Source: Verpa conica (taxonomy: Eukaryota > Ascomycota > Pezizomycetes > Pezizales > Morchellaceae). Taken from it: a stretch of 64,000 bases of DNA. The translations under genes were made by a program, and so were the position numbers. The stretch spans positions 1,116,001 through 1,180,000 of the forward strand of contig JAUFSD010000007.1 of assembly GCA_033030425.1 (NCBI GenBank), written 5' to 3'. Positions 24,901-35,696 of the stretch are shown here, piece after piece (position 1 is the stretch's first letter; each line of letters begins with the position of its first letter). The notes under the pieces were generated by a model. That model saw only the letters and a program-made list of their open reading frames with translations, did not search any database and was not told the origin of the DNA.

Positions 24901-25330
24901 ATTTCAAAGCTAACGCTACATAACCTTAAAATGCCAACAGCAAAGATTTGCGGGGAAGGCTTTGCTCTAGGCGTTGAATAACAACTACTCGTAGTCGTCA
25001 AGCGTTTCCGGAATACGGTCGTGGGGTCGGGAAAAGTCTCGGCTGCATAGGTACCAGTAAGAAGTGGGTGGTTGAGGCCGGTCAAGTGCTTAGGGCAATG
25101 AGTGTAGCGATGGAGGATGGAAGGGAAGAACAGGTACCATCGGGCCAGTTGAAGGTCAACGCTGTTTGTAGATCATGAGGTAGCGAAAGACTATCGGACT
25201 TTTCAAGTTTCTAAAAAAATATAAACAAGATATTTGCGTATTATTTAGTTTAAATACTCATACTGTCGACCTTTTTTAGAGAGTCAAACCTAAATCTCCT
25301 CGAGAAAATTCCTCCTAGAAAAATCTTACA
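18910..25330. other. gene desert, with a GC-rich island
   Basis: About 19.3-21.5 kb is clearly richer in G and C than its flanks and has fairly long frames (19394-19951 and 19948-20244, minus), but none matches a family I know. It could be an old gene remnant, an unrecognised repeat or an RNA locus. About 22.0-25.2 kb is AT-rich and featureless apart from a small membrane-protein frame at 22736-22993. Confidence 0.4.
22736..22993 (+). CDS. possible small single-pass membrane protein or gene fragment
   Basis: An 85-codon frame starts at an ATG and has one strong hydrophobic helix (residues about 20-43, including GIIVTVFSFVGIIGVLMFLY) followed by basic residues (ARQRVYRE). The layout resembles the membrane segment of the protein at 2881-3817, but no ectodomain or clear splice partner is visible. 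It may be the remnant of a larger gene, or chance. Confidence is low. Confidence 0.3.
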   Translation: MPYNPITRRQVIRPSKSLPGITVGIIVTVFSFVGIIGVLMFLYARQRVYREVVCPTAQARVTELGETVEEVVVIVAGNYHYTGVE

Positions 25331-26597
25331 ATGCCTAGTCAAGCAACCATTCGCAGCCGCACTACACACATAGGCAAACGAGGTCAGATTGTTGGCCTTG
25401 CCTCCCTTACAGGAGATCGCCGCCTTCCTCTCAGAGAAATCTCTATAGCTTCTAGTGTTCCTATTTCTACCTGTTCGTATATTATTAGACTTTCAGCCTC
25501 ACGTGTAACAGCGCCGAGACCGGCAATCCAGATCCTTGTGCAGATGAAAATCTTAAGCCTCACTCAAACTGTAAAAAGGCAGTCAACAGATCCTATCTGA
25601 GAGCCAGAAAAAGATCTGATTCAGCTGGCATTATGCGACGCTACCCATTGCCGCAAATCCCTAACCGAGCTAGTTGCCGAGTCTTCTTTACCAATTAGTA
25701 TTAGTACCATGCACAGAGTGTTGGTGGCTGATGGTATACATCGGCGCTTACCCACAACAAAACCTTACCTCACCGATAAAAATAGACAAGCGCGTTTATT
25801 GTTTGCACAAACCTACCTCTATTTCGATTTTACCAAAGCTTTGTTTCAGGATGAAGTCCTTTTTGAGTCTAGTTCCCTGCGCTCTAATCATGCAAAAGGG
25901 GTCCTGCGTCGCGCAGGAGAGCAGCACAAGCCTCAAAATGTGAATCGGAAATTCTATAAAGGGAAATCCTCTATGTTTTGGGCAGGGATAATGCATGGAT
26001 ATTCGGGTGCCGAGCCTTCCCTACCACTTCTTTACTAGTCCAATTGAGACTAAAGCCCAAAGCGATGCATCTGTTTCACTCCTGCAAGCCGAGCAAGACT
26101 GGGATCTTGAAGACTATGAATATTACGAGGCGCGTGGAGAGCCCCACACTAAACCATTTCCGGAAGTCAAAGAACGGGGTAAAAAGCGTAAGGGTGGCAT
26201 TGACTGGTTCATATATAGGGAGCGCATTCTGCGCACTAAAGTATTTCCTTTCCTTTATGGGCAAATGAAGTCTCGGCAGCAGGTTCTTTTCTTTTGTGAA
26301 GACAATGCCCCTTGCCATAATCATAAATACAATGTGGCTGAAATTTTTAACAATGGCTTTCAAAAAATTGCGCTGCTCCTTCCTCTCCACGATATCAATG
26401 TTATTGAACAATGGTATTGGAATCATATTAAAAAAGAGAGTGAAAGAAAGAATTGAGTGGGGTTTCACAGATCTGAAATTAAAGAAATTGTCATTGAGGA
26501 GTGGCTTGCTCTTCCTATCGATTATATCAATGAACTTACTTCCTCTATGCCTCGCAGACTTGCTGCTATTATTGCCGCTCATGTGAAACGAATTTGA
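25331..26597 (+). pseudogene. decayed Tc1/mariner-type transposase
   Basis: The translation reads as one transposase split by lesions. It begins with an HTH-like N-terminal part (25331-25597, ending at a TGA). It continues in the same frame to about 25990, including ISTMHRVLVADGIHRR and the first catalytic-type motif FQDE. There the frame shifts, and the protein resumes from about 25995 (FTSPIETKAQ). It then shows the second motif FCEDNAPCH and a drifted third motif (LHDINVIEQWYWNHIK, where the family normally has SPDLNPIE). A second TGA near 26453 precedes a readable C-terminus ending at 26597. These features match the DDE/D catalytic core of the Tc1/mariner superfamily. With two TGA stops and at least one frameshift, it cannot make a full-length protein. 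I could not identify terminal inverted repeats confidently. Confidence 0.8.
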
Positions 26598-26900
26598 AGG
26601 TTAAGCCTGACCCGCTGTGTCAATTTTCTCGGCGGTGCTCTCGGCGGTACTCTCAGCAGTACTGTTAGTGTTTTTCTCAGAGATTTTTCATTAATATTTT
26701 ATTTCTCTTTCTTCCTCTATTCTGCTACATGCTGTTTCAATTTCTTGGCGGTTATCTCGGCGGTTTTCTTTGGCACTCTCTCTCTGCTCGCAATCTGCCT
26801 CTCTGTCTCCACTTACTTTTTTTAATTTTCTTAGGTACCAAATTTTTTTATCTATAATAAATTTATTATTCGCTGCCAGTCCCACACCTGATCTGCCTTG
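26598..26900 (+). repeat. interspersed CTCGGCGGT repeats beside the transposase relic
   Basis: Short near-copies of TCTCGGCGGT occur at about 26625, 26640 and 26755. Variants (TCTCAGCAGT, TCTTGGCGGT) occur between them. The nearby sequence TTAAGCCTGACCCGCTGTGTCAA looks like the outer part of a DNA-transposon end. These could be the subterminal repeats of the Tc1 element. The opposite end shares only CGAGAAAATT. Confidence 0.4.
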
Positions 26901-28710
26901 CCTGACCCCGCTACCGTATTCCGGAAACGCTTGACAACTACAAGTATTCTATGCTGCATGTTGTGGCACTGCCTTATAGGCCCGATCTTGAAACTAGGGC
27001 TGAATATTCTAAGGATAAGGAGCTAGTGCCGTGACTAATTCACCGTGGAGCTCGAAAAAAAATTTGGTATGAATAACTATGACTATGGAGTATTTGTATC
27101 TTGTAAAGTACCTAGTCTAGAGCACCACTTAGTAAGGATTCTACGCCACAGACCGGCTCTAAGCGCCTGTGTGTTCGGTGCATGAATGTACGAGTGTGGG
27201 AAAGACGTCAGTCTGACCAAAATCTTGAATATGCGGGTAGCTGTTGGGTATGGCCATAATACCTCGTTTTGGCTTTATTTTCTGCAGAGCGTCATATATT
27301 GACCCCGCAACTCGTTCGCGACTTGTGCGATTAACGGTGATCATCGTGATTTTAAACAAGTGTAAGTACTTTACTACCCGTGATAAAACCGTTCTTGTTG
27401 CTTTAGCTTATGGGAGTTAGAGCAGCTGCGAAGGCCGTAGACGGCGAGGTATTAATTGTTTGCTATATTTATCCTCGGTATGTGATGGTGCTTCAACTCT
27501 GCATGGGGGTTATGCCACGATGCTGGCTATTGTCCATTTCGGGTGGACTGCTGCGCCCCTTTTCAGTTAGTCCTAAAATAAAGATCTGTAGGGTTAAGGT
27601 TCTAGTCGGTAGGGCACAGCGCAAAGGTCACACTAGACTAGTATCTTTAAGGAAGCTCTGATAATTCTATAGTGCTTGCTTGGCAACGAAAGTGCCATGT
27701 CGACTTAGAGTAGATCAATCTAGTAAATCTACATCTACCTGTGAGTATTACATGTATTATGTATATTTGCAAGGTACTCGATATTTCTAGGTGAGTGAGT
27801 CCTCTTGGACATAGAAATATACTTTCATGCGAAGGACTAGGACAATAACTGTCGATATATCAGCTATATCTCTAAGTTTTCCAAAAGAGCACCAAGTTAC
27901 ACCCCAAGCCCTTCCCGTTCAATCTAGTAAGATAATACTTTTAATATTTATACCAATCAACTCTGGATCTCACATATGGTATAAGCAATGGGAACAGTGT
28001 TTTAGATCTGAATATCCTTCATTATTCAAGTGATCGTATATCATGCAACCTCTCATCTCCTAGTATTCTTCTCACCTGCAGCCCTACCTTGGCTCCCCAC
28101 ATCCTTTCGGTATGGGACCCGGTTTGTTGCCGGATCGGGTAACGCATGACTGCAGTAGTAGGGGCTTTTCGTTGGGCTCAACCGAGGGGTCGTAATCCCT
28201 AGTTCTGTAACGAAAGAAGAAGAGATGCTGTTCTAGAAGATTCTTTCACATGGGGTTCTGATGTACTTATTCGCATGTGATGAAGGATTTGATGGAAAAC
28301 CCTAACCCAATATTCGAAAAGAAGGCTGCACTTATGCGGTTATAGCTACTAGCTAACACTAATATTTCATGGCATGATATATAACTTGGCAATAATTTAT
28401 ATATGAATTTCAATATAGTATTATTGTCGTACGTATTTCCTAGCCTATTATTCGTGGCTTTTACATTGCGAGCAAAGCACCTACATATATCTGTACATCA
28501 GGCAGGAGCACATGTTCCTAAACAGCGCTTAAATGCAGTTTATTACACCAACCATAAGGGCTGGATATGACAATACACCTAAAAATACAAATAGTAGAAC
28601 TATGACAATATCTTGTACGCGCTTGGTATTCTATATAGAAGTATTCTTCGAGAATAGGGCATGGCGCCTCGCATTCTTATAGCCCGAGTGTACTCTATAT
28701 AAAAGGCCTC
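26901..28710. other. intergenic, no gene seen
   Basis: AT-rich sequence with short frames and no recognisable product. A CGGGTAAC motif occurs at 28136-28143, but not in an obvious promoter position. Confidence 0.45.
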
Positions 28711-30642
28711 CTACCTCCTCTCCCACTTTAACTCCACCTCCTGCTTCATCTTAGTCGTTAGAACGCCACCACCGTTTTTAATCATTCGATACGCTCGCTC
28801 GGTCGCCTCTTGTTTTGTTTCCCCCTCTCTGGTTGCAATCTCTACCTTATGATATCGGAACAACACCGCCAACAGTGCTGCCATCTCTACTAGCGCAAAA
28901 TTCTTCCCTAAGCACTGCCGATATCCTTCTGCGAAAGGCATGTAGCTTCCCTTTAGTGGCTGTCTTAAATAACAGTACGGAGCGATGCCTCTATGTCCTT
29001 CGTGTGGAGGTGCCGTAGGGGTCGAGATGCCGGTTTTAGGATCAGTGATATTCCACCCTTCTCCAGGGCCTGTGCGACGAGCGTCCCATTTCTCTGGAGC
29101 GAATTCGTTGACGGAGTCACCCCAGTATTTGCGCTTGAGGTGGAGGGAGGAGAGGGTAATGAAGACGGAAGTTTCTGGTGGGATGGTATAGGTTGCACCG
29201 CTGCAGGTTATTGTTTGGGGGGCTGGGCCACTCCATTTGGGGAGTGACTGGAATGTGGGATGGAGGCGTAGGGTTTCGTGCTATCGAGAAATTAGTCTTA
29301 GCTGGGCGTGAACGTGGATTGGTAATGCGGGAATCAAGGATGAGGGAAACCTACAATAATACACATCGGTGCAACAAGCTTTGGGAAGACCGTGTTATAA
29401 TTCCACTTAGTTGGGTCCTCGCTTTCTCCATCAAGGGCCTTCTCAAGTTCTTCATGTAACCACCTTTGTTTATCCAAGTGCAAGGCTAATCTTGTGAGAG
29501 CATATTGTAGCGTGCCCGCGGTAGTTTCAAGTCCTGCAACCGCAAAGACAAAGACGTTCCCCGTTATGTCTTCTTCACTAAGGCTCTCTTCTTTCCCTGC
29601 AGAGTCAGAGGTCGCGACTAGTGCAGCGAGGAGGTTCTTCTTCTGTCCTACTCTTGAGTTGCTTTTGCGCTCACACTCCAAAAGTTCCTTGATATAGAGG
29701 CCAGTATCTTTGTATGATTTTGCAGTTGTACGCCAAGAGGAGGGACCAAGACGCTGAATCCATGTTGGTATAACGAGTGTAGTGATGAGGTTATCAAGAA
29801 GCCAGTCTAGAGCCTGGCCATAAGGCATACTATGGCCAGCTGGTGTCTTATGACCGAAGTGTGGATCATCTTCCACTTCCGGTTTTCTTTGTGAGTTTAC
29901 AGGAGATAAAGGCTCATTTACAGAAGTAAAAGGCATCGTGACACCGAATCCTGCGTCTGAGAGGACATTACGTGCAATACATCTTATATCACGGCTGATT
30001 TTCACGCTAGGAGTGGGGACCCAGGCTTGGAGAAGTTCTTTGGTCTGTGTAAGTGTTATTTTCCAAACGGAGGAGTTGATAGCTTCAGAAAAGGGTGGGT
30101 TGGTAATTTTGCGGTGTTTACGCCACTTATGGCCTTCCACTGTGAGGACTGAGTCGCCAAAAAAGAGGACGTATTCTGTGAATATGTCAGTATAGGGTTC
30201 CTGTGGGGGGGGGGCTGGCGTTCCACGGCAACCGGAGTCAGTACTTACGATAGAATTTAATGTCCTTGGGAAAGTCTATCCTTCTCGACATGATAGCAGA
30301 TGCAACATCAGCATCCCCCACATGCAAAAAGTTACCCCCCGGACTCGTGGTAATAATCAAGTCACCATAGCGCTCGAATTGAGCATCGCCAGTGTGGAGA
30401 GCCCAGTCACACCATAAGAAATGTAAATACTTCCATTCGCTTAGACCAAATGGGAGCCGTTTAATAATTGGTTTAGAAAATGGCATAGTCAAGAGGAAAA
30501 AAGGATTTAGTGGATGAATTGGAAGAACCACTACTGGTAAACCAGTTCTCCGAGCTTCTCGGATATTCGCAATTAGGGTTTTTACTGACCATAGCAGGTA
30601 TGTGCCTACGACAAGAGCTACCGCGGAGATCAAAAGCCCCAT
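28711..30642 (-). CDS. cytochrome P450 monooxygenase
   Basis: Three exons on the minus strand, 30249-30642, 29355-30175 and 28711-29280, encode 594 aa. Introns of 73 bp and 74 bp (GTAAGT and GTAGGT donors) keep phase. The N-terminus has a signal-anchor helix (residues about 3-22) that would tether it to the ER. Core motifs are present: C-helix EGHKWRKHRK, I-helix oxygen-binding AGLETT at 345-350 (Glu replaces the usual Asp), K-helix ETLR at 407-410, and the haem loop FAEGYRQCLGKNFA with Cys528. The protein is longer than a typical P450 (about 500 aa). The extra length includes inserts near residues 215-240 and before the haem loop. The substrate cannot be read from sequence. Fungal P450s of this kind act in detoxification or secondary metabolism. 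Transporter genes downstream fit either role. Confidence 0.93.
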
Positions 30643-32689
30643 TGTTCTGAGATTGAATTAGAAGTGTAATGTTTAGACTGTGTGGAATCTAGAGGGAGAT
30701 AAAGAGGAAAGGGGGGTAGGGCTGGCGCGGCAAGTGCTGGGGCTAAGGGCGTTTAGGTGTAAAGCGGTTGAGGTTGGAATGTCCAAGAGAATCTGCCCAG
30801 TGTCAAGGTGCCGCCCACCGGAGCCCTGGCTATTCAAGCTGTGCCGCATTCTCACTCTCATACATATGTAATTCCTACCACGATCTAGGTTTACAACCTC
30901 AGGGTGTGAATTTCAGAGAATTTTGAGATGTAAATAAATGGCGGCTACTAGATTCCAGAGAAAACACAAGAGGGGGAGCGGATCTCAATTCGGTATTCTC
31001 GATATTCATATGGCGTCACTCGCCTGGGCCGGGGATCCCCGCAGTTTAGGCGAGGGTCTCTCCGGCTAAACGAGAAACATACCCAGTCATAATACATTCC
31101 ACGTATTTTTAGCACCCAACTGGATGTTTCAGTTTATCAGTATGCAGTAATGTGATTCAGTTCCAAGACCTAGGGTTTTTCTAGAATCTAATAGAGTAGA
31201 GACAACCTCCACCGGAGACTATCTGTGTATCTTAATAACATCCAGGGCACCAAAGCTATGCTTTGCCGTAGATAGGTAATAATTACGCTCAATCCAGGTA
31301 ACGTTTGGAATGTGGATTGAGTCAAGACGAAGCACGTACAATCTTGAGATAACTTTCAATTTTATCAAGGTTAGTCCCTATTCCTCATTAGTCCTGTACA
31401 CTATAGACCTGGTATCTATCGGTATGTAGACCGAGAGGCGTAGAGTTTCTCCAGGGCTGGGTGTGACTGTGGTTATAGGGTTCTTCTCTACTAATAGAAG
31501 TTGTGTCACAATCCAACTTGATGATAGTATAATAATTTGAAACAAATAAAAAAGCACTAGGCACACAATCAAAACGTACGTCATTAGTAAAGCTCGATCG
31601 CACTCTGGCCCCTGAGGCTCCGCTGTTTCAGGAATGTCTCTATTTACAGAATAGAATCCTGAGGGTGGGTAGAATGCTGGAGACGAGTATCCGAAACCTC
31701 TGCTCTACGGCTCATACGGAAGGTCACTCGTCCAACGCTGCGCCTACCGCTAAGTCGAACCGAACTTGGGAAGAAAAAGATAGTATTAGTTAAGCGTCAG
31801 GGCAGAAGTTTGTGCCGTTTGCGGCGCCGTGCTTGTTGTAGGGCTGGGGCGTAGCTTTCAACAGCCTAAACAGGAGAGCTTCTAGCCAAGCCTGTTAAGG
31901 GAAGACTATATCAGTGTATTTTTAGAGACGAAGTATCCAAATCTGTAGTACGACACTCTGTTCGGGTAGAATCCCGGATGCCATAGGATTGGCCAAGAGA
32001 TTACTGCGACAAAGTGGGCTAAACATGCCAATGTTCTGTGATTCTTGGTATCTAGAGTAATAGTAGGCTAAGCCGTCAGCAATAGGTTAGCTGCCTTTAA
32101 CGCGGTGGATCGATACAAGTGTACCTAAACACAACTTCGTCCGCTTATCGACTTATGGAAAAAGAAATTATTTTATACTTATGGAAGCCGGCACATATCT
32201 GTGCGTTGGATGCATTCTAGCAAGCGCCGTCGTGGTTGTTGGACAGGCCCTGATTATCGTGGTTAATCATTTTTGATTTATTTCTTACCCCCCCTCCCCG
32301 CCCCGCCTTAAGTTGAGTAGTAGTGACCCCACCTATTCTCTTCAGACCGCATGATGAGGCTGAGGAGGCATAGATACATGTATCGGGATTAATTATTTTT
32401 CAGATCTGGATGCAACCACAATATTTAGGAATTTCATGAGGTGATGATGGTGGCACATATATAACTCCTCCACAACCCCCCCCCGGGCAGAGCTAATATG
32501 GGAATGTCAGCAGAATAGTGGAGACATCCAGTTCCAAGAACACTTATAAGTTCCTACATCCTGCGATAGAAATCGCCATCTGACTTGGTTTTCTACAGCG
32601 AATATCTTACCAAAAAGACTTTTTCTAACCTCCCCCGCCTTCGAAGAAGTACAACGAGCATTGGCACTACATTCAAAGAACCCGCAAGA
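30643..32689. other. intergenic between P450 and 7TM gene
   Basis: The P450 (minus) and the 7TM gene (plus) diverge from this 2-kb spacer, which must hold both promoters. It contains no recognisable gene. A C-rich run occurs near 32290-32310 and another near 32478. No specific regulatory site is claimed. Confidence 0.4.
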
Positions 32690-34244
32690 ATGTCTGAAAT
32701 CGCTGTATTTACAAAGGCATTCCTCGCAGACCCAAATTCCTGGAAGCTCTTTGTCCCAGCTGGCTTCGTACATCCAAAAGTTCAGAACCCAAACTATGTA
32801 CCTCCTAACCGCGGCCCTCTGATGACTGCATTCACAATCGTAAATGTTGTTCTGGCTTTTCTATTGGTTGGGCCACGGTTATATTCACGACTATTTGTGG
32901 TACGGAGTTTTAGGCTTGACGATTGGCTTATCATCCCCGCCTTTGTATGCCGCCCCCACCGAGTGACAAGTAATGGGTTTGAAATACTAACAGGAGATAG
33001 ATCTGTCATATTGCAAGCACAATAGTGATAATGTATGCAGTCAAAGACGCCGGTCTCGGAAAGCACGTCTATGACTGCACTTCCGAGGAGATCCTCGCCT
33101 GGTACCGCGTCCAGTACTGCTCAAACATCACTATGTTGACAACGATCTTCATCACCCGCGCGAGCATTCTTTGCTTCGTTAAGTCTCTTGCTGGTCCTGC
33201 AGAGAAAAAGTCACGGCTTATAGTCACATGCGTACAAGTTGCAAACTGTTTGGTTTGGCCTGGTACTATGCTGCCTGCCATCTTAATGTGTGCGCCCGAA
33301 CACGAGTTTCGGAACTGGAGTTTGCCAGTATTGGCTATGTCTCAATGCATAAGGCCTATTACGGCGGTCAATATTCAGAAGGTTGCACTTGCGATGGGGG
33401 TGTCTGGTGTTGTGCTTGATTTTGCAATCTTAATTATTCCAATTCGGATTGTTTGGAAGTTGAGACTGCCAATCAGACAGAGGGTCATTGTCAGTGGCTT
33501 GTTTGCTATCGGAAGTTTGTAAGTCAACCCCCCCCCTATATATTAAAAAAAAACATCTCCCTGGGTATATACTGATATAGACGTAATAGAGCATGTATCG
33601 CATCCATCTGTAAAGCAGTCTACATATCCGTCCAACTCTCCAACAACGCAACCTTTGACCTCTCCTGGACTTTTGTCGACATCTTCGTCGCCGCTGAATT
33701 TGAACAAACTCTTGCACTCGTCACTGCATGCGGTCCTGGACTAAAGCCGCTCTTTTCCCGCGCCTTCCCTATGATCCGCGACACTCTCCGTGGCGCGTCG
33801 AGGTCGAAGTCGAGTAGTGGTAGTTCTGGATTGCCGGCCTATTCGCGCGAGGGAAAAGCCGGATTAGTAACTATTGGAAGCTCAGGAAAAAAGAATGGTA
33901 TGAGCGAGGCGGATTCTGCAGCGAGCATTGTTGGTAATAGTGGAGGGGGGTTATGGAGGGGGGACCTCGAGAGCGGACACGGGGTAGAAGGTGTGCCGAG
34001 TGTGTGGCAGGGGGAGGCAGAGGAGCCGAGTACTGTGTGGCCGAGTAGTGAGGTGGGAGGACAAGAGATGGTATGGAGGGGGGATTTGGGGGTACAAAAT
34101 TTCGAGCAAATTCCAAAGGTATGGAGAGGGGATTTGGATCATGCAAGTAGGGAACAGGCGAGTGTAGCGCCTGTGTGGCAGGGGGAGTTGGGTTATACCA
34201 GGGGAGAGGATCATCAGGCGTGGCAAGGGGGGAGTGCGATCTAG
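32690..34244 (+). CDS. rhodopsin-domain 7TM integral membrane protein with Trp-repeat tail
   Basis: Three exons, 32690-32944, 33001-33518 and 33581-34244, give 478 aa. Introns are 56 and 62 bp. The acceptor at 33000 (GATAG) was chosen because it restores the helix ICHIASTIVIMYAVKDAGLGKH. The protein has about seven hydrophobic segments between residues 45 and 330. It carries the fungal rhodopsin-domain/Pth11-like signatures RLYSRLFVVRSFRLDDW, YCSNITMLTTIFITRASILCF and NNATFDLSWTFVDIFVAAEFEQ. Members are plasma-membrane proteins, some acting as surface sensors. They are not proven GPCRs. From about residue 380 the cytosolic tail holds seven spaced units of the form VW-R/Q-G-D/E-L/A: LWRGDL, VWQGEA, VWPSSE, VWRGDL, VWRGDL, VWQGEL and AWQGGS. 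Confidence 0.85.
33945..34240 (+). repeat. coding repeat: VWRGDL/VWQGEL units in 7TM tail
   Basis: Seven Trp-centred units recur every 12-20 codons in the last exon of the 7TM gene. At DNA level they share TATGGAGGGGGGA or TGTGGCAGGGGGAG words. Three units are nearly identical (WRGDL), which suggests recent duplication or selection on the motif. Confidence 0.75.
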
Positions 34245-35696
34245 GTACTTTTGATTTTTTTGTATATATATTAGATGGTGGAGTTCGGGGTAACGATTTT
34301 CTTTGGGGTTAATTTCTATTTATGGAGTATCAATGGTTGGTTTTGGGAGTTATAGTAGTACTGGGAAGTACTCGGTGGGAATTGTCTTCAGGTGTTTAAA
34401 TATATACAGTTTTTTTGGACATGGTCATTTAGGGATTAAAACATCAGAATATAAAATCATTTTTGCGGACTGAATTGAGGGTCAAAATAGCTCTTAAAGG
34501 TGCCTAATAGACAATCTGGTAAAGTAATATGGGGGGGCTATAAACTTCACTTAGGATCGGACACATGATACAGGGAAGGCCACAACATGGTAAGTGAAAG
34601 GCTGCATAAACCTAATAAGTTAAATAAGAGTAAAATTTGGCAAATTCCGTGTCTTAAAGCTGGTTTTCAAGTTGGGACTAGGTTCCACGGCTGTTTTAGC
34701 TCTCGTGGAGCCAGATTTGAACCAAAGAGGGGCCTACGATTAGGCACAAGAGTTTGTTCGTGCCACAGAGCAATTTTTAATTTTGCGTAGATTTTTATGC
34801 GTCAACAGGGGGGTAGGCACCAACTCTAAGTATCTGGTATTTATTCTCTTTGAGTGTTATATACTGCGGCGTTTATTCCTGGCGCCATTTATAGTGCTAG
34901 AATGTCTAGGCGACACCAAGTAGATCCAATTAATATTAATGCTTATTATCTGTATTGAAAGCCTGGTACAGGTTTTTTTAAATTTAGGATGTATACGGGT
35001 CTTTTAGGAGATTTGTGAGTGATAGCTATAAATATAGAGAATGATAGACAGAGAAATTCTTAGGAGATGTATTATATTATAGGGCTACGCCGTGAGTGAT
35101 AATAAAACTAAAGGTAAGATATATTTATTTCATTATGCTTTAATATCTTATATAGTCAAACCAGAAGGACCGCATATCTGGTGATGCCTCCCTGGAAAGT
35201 CACTATATATACTTAGGAAAAACTCCTAAGAATTCGGGGTAACGCTTAAGCTCTAGGGGGCCAAAAAGGGGCTTGTTTTTCCTTATTTATAGCTAAGGTA
35301 GTAGATGAGATGTAAGGAGCCGAAATGAATTGTTGATGTATGTGGCCTCCCGTAGCGACGTTAACACGGCAAGTGATATTGCTCCCCGCTGACTTAAAAC
35401 ACTGGAGTATGTACGACAGTAAATAGCATCTCAAAACCTAGGGTAGGTCTAGTGGTGAGGCCAAACATGGGACGCTCTTTTCCATAAACAGTTTCCGTAC
35501 CTACAGGCTGTCCGGCTCTCGCCCGCCGGGTAGGGCACGAGACTATCATATGCACGTGGGTTTAACCTACCGTTAAGGTTTTGTATGCAGGCTATCTCAA
35601 GTTTCTCTGACGTTACATGTCAAAATTCTTTCTCGGAACTCCATCTCTTTTTCATCTACAAATACTGCCTTCTCTCCTGGAACTTGATCATATACA
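34245..35696. other. intergenic with a tRNA-like (SINE) signal
   Basis: AT-rich spacer without a supported protein gene. It contains an A-box/B-box pair on the minus strand near 34711-34773, described separately. A CTTAGGAAAAACTCCTAAG hairpin occurs near 35212-35231. Confidence 0.4.
34640..34775 (-). repeat. possible tRNA-derived SINE or tRNA relic
   Basis: On the minus strand, TTGCTCTGTGG (34763-34773) matches the Pol III A-box at nine of eleven positions. GGTTCAAATCT (34713-34723) is a full match to the B-box consensus, about 40 nt further on. That spacing fits an internal Pol III promoter. The flanks do not form a proper acceptor stem, so a functional tRNA is unlikely. A SINE head or a degraded tRNA is more likely. 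Confidence 0.35.

Noticed and set aside
25200..26640. Terminal inverted repeats of the Tc1 relic
   Set aside because: Candidate ends (left near 25262, right near 26605-26630) share only short words such as CGAGAAAATT. No convincing inverted pair with flanking TA could be placed.
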